This document shows, piece by piece, positions 15,607 through 25,020 of a stretch of 46,838 bases of DNA (positions within the stretch are counted from its first letter, which is position 1; each line of letters starts with the position of its first letter). The position numbers and the translations under genes are program-made. The stretch is from Actinomycetota bacterium (GTDB taxonomy: Bacteria > Actinomycetota > Thermoleophilia > Gaiellales > Gaiellaceae): assembly GCA_003152275.1 (NCBI GenBank), contig PLZU01000010.1, positions 1-46,838 of the forward strand, in the 5' to 3' direction. Under the pieces are notes generated by a model. That model worked only from the letters and a program-made list of their open reading frames with translations, was not told where the DNA came from and ran no database searches.

Positions 15607-18305
15607 CAGCTGGTGCGGCGGATCACCACGACCGCGAGATCGTCCGACAACTCGCCGCCGGCGTAGCTCCGTGCGTCCTCCGTCACCGCGCGCGCGAGCT
15701 CGGCTGCCGGCAGTTCGCGCTCCCTGGCGAGCAGCGCGTCGAGCCGCTCGGTGCCGTACAGGTCGCCGCCGTTCCGCGCTTCGACGACGCCGTCCGTGTA
15801 CAGGACGATCGTCGAGCCGACAGGCAGCTCGGCGCGCACTTCCTTGTAGGTCTGGCCGGAGTCGATGCCGAGGACGATGCCTGGCGCATCGAGCCCGCTG
15901 ACTGTCCCGTCCGGTAGCACGAGGCGCGGCGGCGGATGGCCGGCGTTCGCGCACGCGACCACGCCGCGACCGGGATCGACCGCGACGTAGGTCATCGTGA
16001 TGAACTTGCCCGACGCTATCTCGTCGACGACGACATCGTTTGCGAACGCCAGGAAGTCACCCGGCTCCGGGTGCTCGCGCGCGAGCGAACGAAAGACGAA
16101 TTTCGCCATCGCCATGTCGGCGGTTGCTTCGACACCATGACCCGTCACGTCACCCAGCACGACAGCGAGCCGTCCGTCGTCGAGCTGAACGAAGTCGTAG
16201 ATGTCGCCGCCCACATCGACGCGCGCGGATGACTCGTACACGTCACCCACCTCGAGTCCGGGCACTGCCGGCTCCGCACGCGGGAGCAGCGAGCGCTGCA
16301 TCGTGTCAGCAAACTCCTTCTGCTGCTGATACAGGCGCGCGTTGTCAATTGCGAGAGCGGCCTGGCCGGCGATCGCGAGTGCGGCATCCACCGTCTCGTC
16401 GGTGATCGGATCGCCGGGCCGGAACGAAAGAATCTCGAGGGCCGCAATGGTCTCGGCCGAGGTTGCAACCGGCACCACCGTCGCCGTCCAGCCCTTCGCG
16501 AGGAACGGCTCGAGCAGCTCGTGGTCACGCTCGATGCGGAACGGCAGCGCCTCACGGAACAACCGCTGCACGGCGGCGTTCCCGAACGGCTGCGCACGCC
16601 AGAGGATGACCCGCGCCGCGTCCGCAAGGTGCACATCCTTGACGTGGATCGCGCGCGGTGTCAGCAGCTCGCGCCGATCGTCGGGCATCCCGATCACGGC
16701 AGCGTCGACGTCGAGCACGTCGACGATCGTCTGCGCGAGCGCGTCAAGCGTCTTGTCGAGCGACAGCTCCTGGGCGAACGAGCGCGAGATCTCATACAGC
16801 GCTCCCAGACGGCGCGCCGCCTCGCGCTCGGAAGCAAGCGCGGCCTCCCGCTGGCTGCTCAGCTCGGTCGCCTGCTCGTGGAGCTGCGCGTTCTGGACGG
16901 CCACCGCGAGCTGTCCTGCGAGCGCACTGAGCAGAGCAGCCTCGTTCTGCGTCGGCTGGCGGCCGAGCTCGGGATAGGCCGCGAGCAAGCCGATCACCTC
17001 GGCGCGCACGACGAGCGGCACCGCGAGCGCCGCCTCGATACCGGACTCGCGCGCTGCGTCCCGAACGTCCCGCAGGCGGTGGTCGCGTGAGACGTCTTTC
17101 GAGTCGACGAGCGCGCTGCCGCGGGGGGCGAGCTCGAGCAGTCGCTCGGCGACGCGTGCGTGGGGCCCGGTCAGCCCGCGCGTCGCGGCCGGCACGAGAC
17201 GATGCTCATCCGCGCGCAGGTAGACCGCGATGGCGTCGACCGCGAGCAGCTCCGCAACGCGCTCGACCGCTGTCTCGAGTGTGTGCGTGAGTGAGAGCTC
17301 GGCCGTCGCCTGCCCGACGACAGCGAGCAGTGCACGCGTGCGCTCGAGCTCGAGCGCCAGGGAGCGGGCGCGCTCGCTTGCGTGCAGGGCGTGGGCAGCG
17401 CGCACGCCGAACGTCGCCAAGCGACCGAGCTCGAGGGCGGTGGGGGTGTCTCCCGCGTCGAAGAGGAGCTGGAGCATCCCGGTAGCTGCCTGACCGAGTG
17501 GAACCGACGTCGAGACCCTCAAGCCACCGGGAAGCCGCTCAGATGGCACGCCGCGAAGCGGGCCCGGCTCGTCGAACGCCTGACGGGCGAGCTCGCGCGC
17601 CGCGCCGAGATCCGCTCCGGGCTCGAGCCCGAACGAGCCGGCGAGCTCGATGTCGCCGGAGCCGCGTTCCCAGAGCAGCCCGACCGGCGCGCCGACGATG
17701 CTCGCAGCAACACGAACGACCTCGGAGGCAGAGTGCCGCTCGCCGAGCGCGGCGGTAAGAGCGTCGCCCGCAAGCTCGAGCGCGGGGCGCACGAGGAGCT
17801 CGGCCGCGCGCGCCTCGCCAACGCCGAAAGCGCGCAGCACGAGCGCCGCCTGGCCGCCCGCCAGCTCCGCGGCGATCCGCTCGCCCGGCGTAAACGGAGC
17901 TCCCGCGCGATACAGCTCGAGTGTCCCGGCGCTCTCGCTCGTCCGCACGGGGATGACGAGCACAGACCGCGCGCCGGCGCGCGCAGCCGCGCGGCGAATG
18001 CCCTGCGGCGCGTCCGCAAGATCTACCACCGTCGACTGCGGCAGATCGGCCGTCGCCAGGTGCGTGCCGTCGAGCTCAGCCGCGAGAGCCGACGGCCCGG
18101 CGACGGCGACGGTCTCGAGATCGTCCCCGGCCGGCACCCGGACGAGCGCGAGGTCAGCGCCCGAGACGACTCGGGCTGCCTCGGCGACGTCGTCGAGCGC
18201 GCCCGCGAGTGTTGGGTGCAGCGCGGCCGAGGCCACAGCGCGCGCAAGGGCCTGCAGCGCCTCCCCCGGCACAGCCGACGCCTGCGTGTCCGCGTGGACG
18301 ACCAC
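15606..18305 (-). CDS. Multi-GAF SpoIIE-type (PP2C) serine phosphatase
   Basis: The 899 residues hold about four GAF or GAF-like sensor domains (roughly 25-155, 185-315, 330-475 and 500-660) separated by helical linkers such as one near 480-510. The C-terminal SpoIIE phosphatase (about 670-899) has the metal-binding motifs RVDVGGDIYDF, VLGDVTGHGVEA and NAGHPPPRL, so it should be active. RsbU-type proteins dephosphorylate anti-anti-sigma factors. No RsbV, RsbW or sigma partner is encoded nearby, apart from the distant rpoD. The ligand of the GAF domains is unknown. Start is GTG. Confidence 0.88.
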   Translation of the reverse strand: MVVHADTQASAVPGEALQALARAVASAALHPTLAGALDDVAEAARVVSGADLALVRVPAGDDLETVAVAGPSALAAELDGTHLATADLPQSTVVDLADAPQGIRRAAARAGARSVLVIPVRTSESAGTLELYRAGAPFTPGERIAAELAGGQAALVLRAFGVGEARAAELLVRPALELAGDALTAALGERHSASEVVRVAASIVGAPVGLLWERGSGDIELAGSFGLEPGADLGAARELARQAFDEPGPLRGVPSERLPGGLRVSTSVPLGQAATGMLQLLFDAGDTPTALELGRLATFGVRAAHALHASERARSLALELERTRALLAVVGQATAELSLTHTLETAVERVAELLAVDAIAVYLRADEHRLVPAATRGLTGPHARVAERLLELAPRGSALVDSKDVSRDHRLRDVRDAARESGIEAALAVPLVVRAEVIGLLAAYPELGRQPTQNEAALLSALAGQLAVAVQNAQLHEQATELSSQREAALASEREAARRLGALYEISRSFAQELSLDKTLDALAQTIVDVLDVDAAVIGMPDDRRELLTPRAIHVKDVHLADAARVILWRAQPFGNAAVQRLFREALPFRIERDHELLEPFLAKGWTATVVPVATSAETIAALEILSFRPGDPITDETVDAALAIAGQAALAIDNARLYQQQKEFADTMQRSLLPRAEPAVPGLEVGDVYESSARVDVGGDIYDFVQLDDGRLAVVLGDVTGHGVEATADMAMAKFVFRSLAREHPEPGDFLAFANDVVVDEIASGKFITMTYVAVDPGRGVVACANAGHPPPRLVLPDGTVSGLDAPGIVLGIDSGQTYKEVRAELPVGSTIVLYTDGVVEARNGGDLYGTERLDALLARERELPAAELARAVTEDARSYAGGELSDDLAVVVIRRTS

Positions 18306-18351
18306 CCACCGGAAGTATCGCGGCAGGGACCGGACGCTTAGACTGGGCCGG

Positions 18352-18576
18352 GTGGCATCGCCCGTCCCCGACGAGGAAGAAGCCCCGGTCGACCCTTCGG
18401 CGATCGAGCTTCGCTACCGCTACCACCGCGCGCGGCGGCATGCGCGGGTGCGGGCAAAGGAAGAGAGCAGGCTCGCGCGCTACCGGTTCTACATCGTCAT
18501 GGCCGTGCTGCTCGCAATCGCGATCGCGTTCGTCGTCGTCAGCTGGCATGAGATCCAGCGGCTCTTCGGCATTTAG
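18352..18576 (+). CDS. Small single-span membrane protein
   Basis: From GTG at 18352 a 74-residue protein has an acidic N-terminus, a strongly basic middle (RYRYHRARRHARVRAKEE) and one membrane helix near residues 46-66. The positive-inside rule puts the N-terminus in the cytosol. It is divergent from the SpoIIE phosphatase with 46 bases between starts and lies 27 bases before another membrane protein gene. No family recognised. Confidence 0.6.
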   Translation: MASPVPDEEEAPVDPSAIELRYRYHRARRHARVRAKEESRLARYRFYIVMAVLLAIAIAFVVVSWHEIQRLFGI

Positions 18577-18603
18577 AGGCCGGATTCGCCCATACTGCGC
18601 ACC

Positions 18604-19086
18604 ATGCAAACGCCCGAGCCGATGATGCCGCCGCGTCCCTCGACCGACCCGAACGAGGGGCGGCCCGCGCCGCGCCAGGCCGTTCCCGGCTACTGGGGCG
18701 AGCGCCTCGCCTGGATCGCAGGGCTCGTCCTCGCCATTTCCGCGTTCACCGACTGGTACGCCGGCAGCCAGGCCGACGGGCTCACGCTCTCGGTCACGGG
18801 TTGGCACACGGGCGCGCTCGGCAAGCTCGTCTTCTTCGCAGGCCTCGCGACGTTGATTCTCGAGGCGCTGCGCGAGGCAGGGATCGAATTGCCGGCGACG
18901 GTGCCCGAGAGCCTCGTCCTGATCGCACTCGGCTCGCTGGCGACGATCTTCGTGCTCATCCGCGTGATCTCGATCCCCGACACGTTCTTCGACACCGCCG
19001 GCCGCGGCATCGGGATCTTCATCAGCCTCATCGCTGCAATCGCACTGATCGTCGCCGGGCTACTGCGAGCAGCAGAAGAGCTGTAG
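18604..19086 (+). CDS. Four-helix membrane protein, function unknown
   Basis: The 160 residues begin with a Pro-rich cytosolic N-terminus (about 30 residues). Four hydrophobic segments follow: WIAGLVLAISAFTDWY, LGKLVFFAGLATLILEAL, LVLIALGSLATIFVLIRVI and GIFISLIAAIALIVAGLL. No catalytic motif is visible. It is probably cotranscribed with the preceding small membrane protein. The last 59 bases overlap, tail to tail, the convergent PAP2 gene, so both proteins end in sequence encoded on opposite strands of the same DNA. Confidence 0.75.
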   Translation: MQTPEPMMPPRPSTDPNEGRPAPRQAVPGYWGERLAWIAGLVLAISAFTDWYAGSQADGLTLSVTGWHTGALGKLVFFAGLATLILEALREAGIELPATVPESLVLIALGSLATIFVLIRVISIPDTFFDTAGRGIGIFISLIAAIALIVAGLLRAAEEL

Positions 19087-19540
19087 CGACACCGACGAGC
19101 GCGCCGCCGGCGACGTCGAGCGGCCAGTGCACGCCGACATAGATGCGCGAATAGCCGATCGCGAGCGCGAGCAGGAAGAACGCGGCCGCGGCGCGCGGCG
19201 CGAGCATTGCAAGCACCGTCGCGGCGGAGAACGCAACCGCCGCGTGGCCCGACGGAAACGAGTGGCTGTGCGGGATCGCGATCAGCGAGCTCGTGTCAGA
19301 GGGACGGTTCTCGCCGATCGCAAGCTTGAGCAGGGTCGCGATCCCGTCGGCCGCGGCGACCGCCAGCACCACGAGGACGAACGGGAGCGTCCGTCGCCAC
19401 ACGAGTGCGAGGCCGAGGCCGATGACAAGCCAGACGATCCCGTCCGTCCCGAGCTTCGAAAGCCACACGAAGACGTCGTTCAATGGATGCCACCGGTGGT
19501 GGATCACCCAACGCTCCGCTTGACGGTCCCAGCTGGTCAG
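19028..19540 (-). CDS. PAP2-family membrane phosphatase
   Basis: The protein is about 170 residues with several membrane helices. It has the three phosphatidic-acid phosphatase motifs: KLAIGENRPSD (KxxxxxxRP), PSGHAAVAFS (PSGH) and YSRIYVGVHWPLDVAGG (SRxxxxxHxxxD). Such enzymes dephosphorylate lipid phosphates such as undecaprenyl pyrophosphate. Homology begins around SWDRQAERWVIHHR, but no ATG, GTG or TTG precedes it. A CTG at 19540 overlapping the upstream stop is the best candidate. GTG at 19507 is the alternative but loses conserved-looking sequence. Confidence 0.82.
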   Translation of the reverse strand: MTSWDRQAERWVIHHRWHPLNDVFVWLSKLGTDGIVWLVIGLGLALVWRRTLPFVLVVLAVAAADGIATLLKLAIGENRPSDTSSLIAIPHSHSFPSGHAAVAFSAATVLAMLAPRAAAAFFLLALAIGYSRIYVGVHWPLDVAGGALVGVATALLLLAVARRRSVRLQR

Positions 19541-20103
19541 ACGGGAGCGATCTGCTTCGTCTGGTCGATCAGCTGCTGCATGTCGAACGGCTTGCCGACG
19601 AAGGCTTTGGCACCACCGGTCGACGCCTGCTGGAGCGCACGATCGTCGACCTTGCCGCTGAACATCACGACCGGGATCGCGCCTGCGCCGTACTGATCCT
19701 GGATCTTGCGCAGCATCTCCCAGCCGTCCGTCTGCGGCATCATCACGTCGAGGAGCACGAGATCCGGCTTCGCCTCCTCGATCGCCGACAGACCCTCTTC
19801 GGCGCTCCCCGCCTCGCGCACCCTGTAGCCCTCGAACTCGAGGTTGACGCGGACGAGCTTGCGTAGCTTCTCGTCGTCGTCGACGAGGAGGACGAGCGGG
19901 CCGGCCTTCGGCTTGCCGCGGGGGCCCGAACGGTCGAGGAACGTCTCGAGATCGGAGCGCCGGTAGCGCCGATGGCCGCCCGGCGTGTAGAAGGCGGGCA
20001 CCCGGCCGGCGTCGGACCATTTGCGAATCGTGCTCTGCGCCACGCCGAGAAACCGGGCCGCTTGCCCGAGGGTGAGCCACTCACTGTCGTCTCTGAATGC
20101 CAT
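19537..20103 (-). CDS. HTH (excisionase/MerR-like)-receiver fusion regulator
   Basis: The N-terminal domain (about 8-60) is an excisionase/MerR-type winged helix: WLTLGQAARFLGVAQSTIRK, then GHRRYRRSDLETFL. A receiver domain (about 68-185) follows, with Asp-Asp-Asp after strand 1, phosphoacceptor Asp in LVLLDVMMPQTDG, Ser in VMFSGK and Lys in FVGKPF, so it can probably be phosphorylated. This order is the reverse of most response regulators, which carry the receiver first. ATG at 20103 is chosen because the candidate promoter leaves the GTG at 20130 upstream of or at the transcription start. No kinase gene is adjacent. Confidence 0.82.
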   Translation of the reverse strand: MAFRDDSEWLTLGQAARFLGVAQSTIRKWSDAGRVPAFYTPGGHRRYRRSDLETFLDRSGPRGKPKAGPLVLLVDDDEKLRKLVRVNLEFEGYRVREAGSAEEGLSAIEEAKPDLVLLDVMMPQTDGWEMLRKIQDQYGAGAIPVVMFSGKVDDRALQQASTGGAKAFVGKPFDMQQLIDQTKQIAPV

Positions 20104-20130
20104 CTCCGAGAATCTGGCCAAACCTTCCAC

Positions 20131-20159
20131 TTTTTACACTACGAGTTGTCACGGGACAA
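20131..20159 (-). promoter_or_regulatory. Candidate promoter of the HTH-receiver gene
   Basis: On the minus strand TTGTCC (20159-20154) is separated by exactly 17 bases from TAAAAA (20136-20131). The -35 lies in an inverted repeat, TTGTC-ACGG-GACAA at 20146-20159 on the plus strand, which could be an operator for the protein it precedes. The repeat overlaps the stop of the small membrane protein upstream. Confidence 0.35.
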
Positions 20160-20322
20160 TGGTTTTCGTGGTTGTAACCGTGAGATTGGGCTTCGGATTG
20201 TCCTTGAGCGCCTCACCGATCGCGATCCCGAGTGCGAAGAGGAGCACTGCTGCGACGACGGCCACGATGAGGACAACCGGGACGGCCCGCCGTTTCCGGC
20301 ACCGGCGGGACGGCACGATCAC
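20149..20322 (-). CDS. Small single-span membrane protein (57 residues)
   Basis: A GTG at 20322 overlaps the stop of the upstream gene by four bases and opens a 57-residue protein. It has a basic N-terminus (VPSRRCRKRRAVP), one membrane helix (VVLIVAVVAAVLLFALGIAIG) and an outside Thr-rich tail (LTVTTTKTIVP). No family recognised. The frame extends upstream but only as Arg-rich sequence over the neighbouring gene. Confidence 0.6.
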   Translation of the reverse strand: MIVPSRRCRKRRAVPVVLIVAVVAAVLLFALGIAIGEALKDNPKPNLTVTTTKTIVP

Positions 20323-20636
20323 GACTGGTAGTCCACGGCGCCACGCTGGTAGGCGTAGAACGCTGCCGCGAGGACGAGCGCGAGGTCGCGGGGCCAACCG
20401 GACGACGGCGCACGCTCTTCGACCGCCTCACGCGCCCAGCGTTCCGCGTCGCGATACGCGGCCGCGAGCTCCTCGAGCGAGTAGGTCTGGCCGATCTGCT
20501 TGCGCAACTCGTCGATGACGATCGCGACCTGCTCGAGCAAACGTTCGTAGCGGCGGCGGTCGTCGCGTTCGTCCTCGAGGCGGCGGTCGCCCTCCTCCCA
20601 CTCCTGGCGGACGAGCATCATCGCGTGCTCCGACAT
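20319..20636 (-). CDS. Hypothetical protein, charged helical N-terminus
   Basis: The 105 residues from ATG at 20636 are rich in Glu, Asp and Arg over the first 50 (QEWEEGDRRLEDERDDRRRY) and predict as a long helix or coiled coil. They are followed by EELAAAYRDAERWAREAVEE and a hydrophobic C-terminal helix (PRDLALVLAAAFYAYQRGA). No family recognised. It is coupled to the small membrane protein downstream and follows the DUF501 gene after 11 bases, so it may belong to the cell-division and glycolysis operon. Confidence 0.65.
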   Translation of the reverse strand: MSEHAMMLVRQEWEEGDRRLEDERDDRRRYERLLEQVAIVIDELRKQIGQTYSLEELAAAYRDAERWAREAVEERAPSSGWPRDLALVLAAAFYAYQRGAVDYQS

Positions 20637-20647
20637 GGCGGCGGATG

Positions 20648-21154
20648 CTAGTGGATGCCGGGGTCCGTGCAACACCGGTCTGGCCAGCGTGGATCGAGCT
20701 CAGCGACGATGCGCTCGCCAAGCTCGTAACCCGGACGTGCGAGCGCGAACGCGGCGTGCGCGTGCAGGCACTTGAGCGAGCCAGTGCGGCCGGCGCCGCC
20801 GACGCCGAGCTCGAGCGACGCGCCGCCGTCGCGGCCGGTCTCGCCGGCTGCGAGCTCGCGGCGAAGGACACGCTGTTCGTCGTCGGCTTTCGCGCGGCTC
20901 TCGGCAAGCGTCGGATCGTCGTTCGCCGCCTGCGTCCAACGGTCGACGCCGCCGGCGGCTTCGATGCGCGAGATCGCAGCCACAAGGTGGCGGCAGGTGA
21001 CGTAGTAGGTCGTCGGGAACGGCTCGCCGTCGGGGTCGTACGGGCTCTGCTCAGTCACCGCGGGGCGGCCGAACGGACAGCGCACGACGACGCGGCTGAA
21101 CGCGCGCGGCTCGCGACCGATCTGACGAGCGACGGCTGCGCGATCAGCGTCCAC
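20648..21154 (-). CDS. DUF501 family protein
   Basis: This 168-residue protein has the DUF501 features VVVRCPFGRPAVTEQSPYD near the start, PFPTTYYVTCRHLVAAISR in the middle and LKCLHAHAAFALARPGY near the end. The conserved Cys and His residues suggest metal binding, but the family has no known function. It follows ftsB with an 11-base overlap. The eno-ftsB-DUF501 order is a hallmark of actinobacteria and supports the lineage call for this block. Confidence 0.9.
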   Translation of the reverse strand: MDADRAAVARQIGREPRAFSRVVVRCPFGRPAVTEQSPYDPDGEPFPTTYYVTCRHLVAAISRIEAAGGVDRWTQAANDDPTLAESRAKADDEQRVLRRELAAGETGRDGGASLELGVGGAGRTGSLKCLHAHAAFALARPGYELGERIVAELDPRWPDRCCTDPGIH

Positions 21155-21485
21155 TGTGGGCCATCATGCTGGCCCGCTGCTGCTTCCGCCACTGGTTGAT
21201 GCCCTTGACGATGTAGAGGCGCTCGCCGGGGCGGACGTAGCCGAGCGCGCGCGCTTCGCGCGCGAGCGTCGCGATCGAGGTCGAGGACCCGAGCCGGTGC
21301 TCGAGCCTCGTCTTATCGGTGCGCAGCTTCTGCACCAACTGCTTCTGCTCGGTGAGTTGGCCGTGCGCGTCGATGTACGCCTTGATCGGACGGTAGTAGA
21401 GCAGCGCGACGAGTACGAGCGCGCCGACCGCAAGCCAGCGGCGGAACACGATCGAGCGCGGGGGACGGCGACCCTTCCGAGGCAT
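21144..21485 (-). CDS. ftsB: Septum formation initiator FtsB/DivIC-like protein
   Basis: The 113 residues show a basic cytosolic start, one membrane helix (about 15-31), a coiled coil (about 35-68, QLTEQKQLVQKLRTDKTRLE) and the family C-terminus EARALGYVRPGERLYIV. It belongs to the FtsQLB/DivIB-DivIC-FtsL divisome complex. It lies between pyk and DUF501 on the same strand; a pair of palindromes fills the 73-base gap to pyk. Confidence 0.9.
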   Translation of the reverse strand: MPRKGRRPPRSIVFRRWLAVGALVLVALLYYRPIKAYIDAHGQLTEQKQLVQKLRTDKTRLEHRLGSSTSIATLAREARALGYVRPGERLYIVKGINQWRKQQRASMMAHSGR

Positions 21486-21526
21486 CGACGCGACTTTCGC
21501 GTTACGAAGGCCCGACCCTTCTCTAG

Positions 21527-21560
21527 CCCTGGACTGTCCAGGGTTCGGATCCGCCGGATC
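21527..21560. other. Two adjacent palindromes between pyk and ftsB
   Basis: CCCTGGACTGTCCAGGG (21527-21543, 8-base arms around one base) and GATCCGCCGGATC (21548-21560, 6-base arms around one base) lie four bases apart. They cover the pyk stop and sit about 40 bases upstream of ftsB. With no T-run and almost no loop they look more like protein-binding palindromes than a terminator. They could also limit read-through or stabilise the pyk transcript end. Confidence 0.4.
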
Positions 21561-22968
21561 AGGCGACGTCGACCTTGATCACGTTGGTGGAACCCGGCAG
21601 GTTGACCTGCGTGCCGGCGGTGATCACCACACGGTCGCCGACCTCGATGTGGCCGGCTTCGCGTGCGGCACGCACCGACTCGTTCCAGAGCGCCTCGACA
21701 TCGTCGCACTGCTTGATCAGGATCGGCGTGACTCCCCACTCGAGCGCCATCTGGCGCCTCGCCCACTCGATGTGCGTGAGCGCGATGATCGGCCGCTGCG
21801 GTCGCAGCCGCGCGACGCTCGACGCCGTCTTGCCGCGGAAGGTCGGCACGAGAATCGCCTTCGCGCGCAGCGCCTCCGCGATGTCGCAAGCGGCATTCGA
21901 CATCGCACCGCCGATCGTCGGGTTGTGCTCGGCGGCCGGAATCTCATGGCGGTACGTCATGCTCGGCTCGATCGCAAGCGCGATCCGGTCCATGTAGGCG
22001 ACTGCCTCGACCGGATACTCGCCGACCGCCGTCTCGCCGGAGAGCATCACGGCAGACGTTCCGTCGAGGATCGCGTTCGCGACGTCGCTCGCCTCGGCGC
22101 GCGTCGGCTCGGGATGATGCACCATCGACTCAAGCATCTGCGTCGCAGTGATCACCGGCTTCCCCCGCTCGAGGGCCTTGAAGATGATCCGCTTCTGCAC
22201 CAACGGCACGAGCGCCGGGCCGATCTCGACACCGAGATCGCCGCGCGCGACCATCACTGCGTCGCACTCGGCGAGCACATCGTCGAGCACGTCGACCGCC
22301 TCCGATTTTTCGATCTTGGCAATCACATGCGCGTGCGAACCGGCTTGCTCGATCAAAGCGCGCAGATCGCGCACGTCAGCGGGCGAACGCACGAACGAGA
22401 GCGCGACGAAGTCGACCCCTAGCTCGAGCGCGAACTCGAGGTCTGCGATGTCCTTCGGTGTGAGCGACGGGATCGGCAGCGGAACGCCCGGCAGATTGAC
22501 GCCTTTGTGCGAGCTGACGACACCGCCGACGATTACCTCGCAGTGCGCGCGGCCCTGCTCGACCACGCTGACGCGCAAGCGCACGAGGCCGTCGTCGATC
22601 AGCACGTCGTGGCCCGGTTTCAGGACGTCGCCGATCACCGCGGGTGCAACGGGCAGCTCCCCGTCCGTGGATATGTCCTCCGCGCAAACCGTGATCTTCT
22701 CGCCGTTGCTCAACACGATCGGGGCCGCCAGGTCGCCGACCCGAAGCTTCGGCCCCTGAAGATCGGCGATCAGGGCAATCGGCCTGCCGGCCTCCGCCTC
22801 CGCGTCGCGGGCCCGGCGGGCGCGCTCCGCATGGTCCGCGTGCGCGCCGTGCGAGAGATTGAGCCGTGCGGCGTCCATGCCGGCGGCGACGAGCTCGCGC
22901 AGTTTCTCCGGCGAGTCCGAGGCCGGCCCGAGGGTGGCAACGATCTTCGTGCGACGCTCCAGAATCAC
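21559..22968 (-). CDS. pyk: Pyruvate kinase
   Basis: The 469 residues match pyruvate kinase: RRTKIVATLGPASDS and LNLSHG near the start, DLQGPKLRVG, LALSFVRS-type sequence DFVALSFVRSPADV, IAKIEKSEAV with the catalytic Lys, and MVARGDLGVEI. The C-terminal regulatory domain ends with DRVVITAG. It converts phosphoenolpyruvate and ADP to pyruvate and ATP, the last step of glycolysis. It follows enolase by 18 bases, so two consecutive glycolytic steps are cotranscribed. Length is normal. Confidence 0.97.
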   Translation of the reverse strand: MILERRTKIVATLGPASDSPEKLRELVAAGMDAARLNLSHGAHADHAERARRARDAEAEAGRPIALIADLQGPKLRVGDLAAPIVLSNGEKITVCAEDISTDGELPVAPAVIGDVLKPGHDVLIDDGLVRLRVSVVEQGRAHCEVIVGGVVSSHKGVNLPGVPLPIPSLTPKDIADLEFALELGVDFVALSFVRSPADVRDLRALIEQAGSHAHVIAKIEKSEAVDVLDDVLAECDAVMVARGDLGVEIGPALVPLVQKRIIFKALERGKPVITATQMLESMVHHPEPTRAEASDVANAILDGTSAVMLSGETAVGEYPVEAVAYMDRIALAIEPSMTYRHEIPAAEHNPTIGGAMSNAACDIAEALRAKAILVPTFRGKTASSVARLRPQRPIIALTHIEWARRQMALEWGVTPILIKQCDDVEALWNESVRAAREAGHIEVGDRVVITAGTQVNLPGSTNVIKVDVA

Positions 22969-22986
22969 GAACTCAGGGTAGCTTCG

Positions 22987-25019
<2,033 letters not shown>

Positions 25020-25020
25020 G

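Noticed and set aside
17382..18341. A 319-residue plus-strand frame opposite the SpoIIE phosphatase
   Set aside because: No domain; GAF and PP2C motifs are clear on the other strand.
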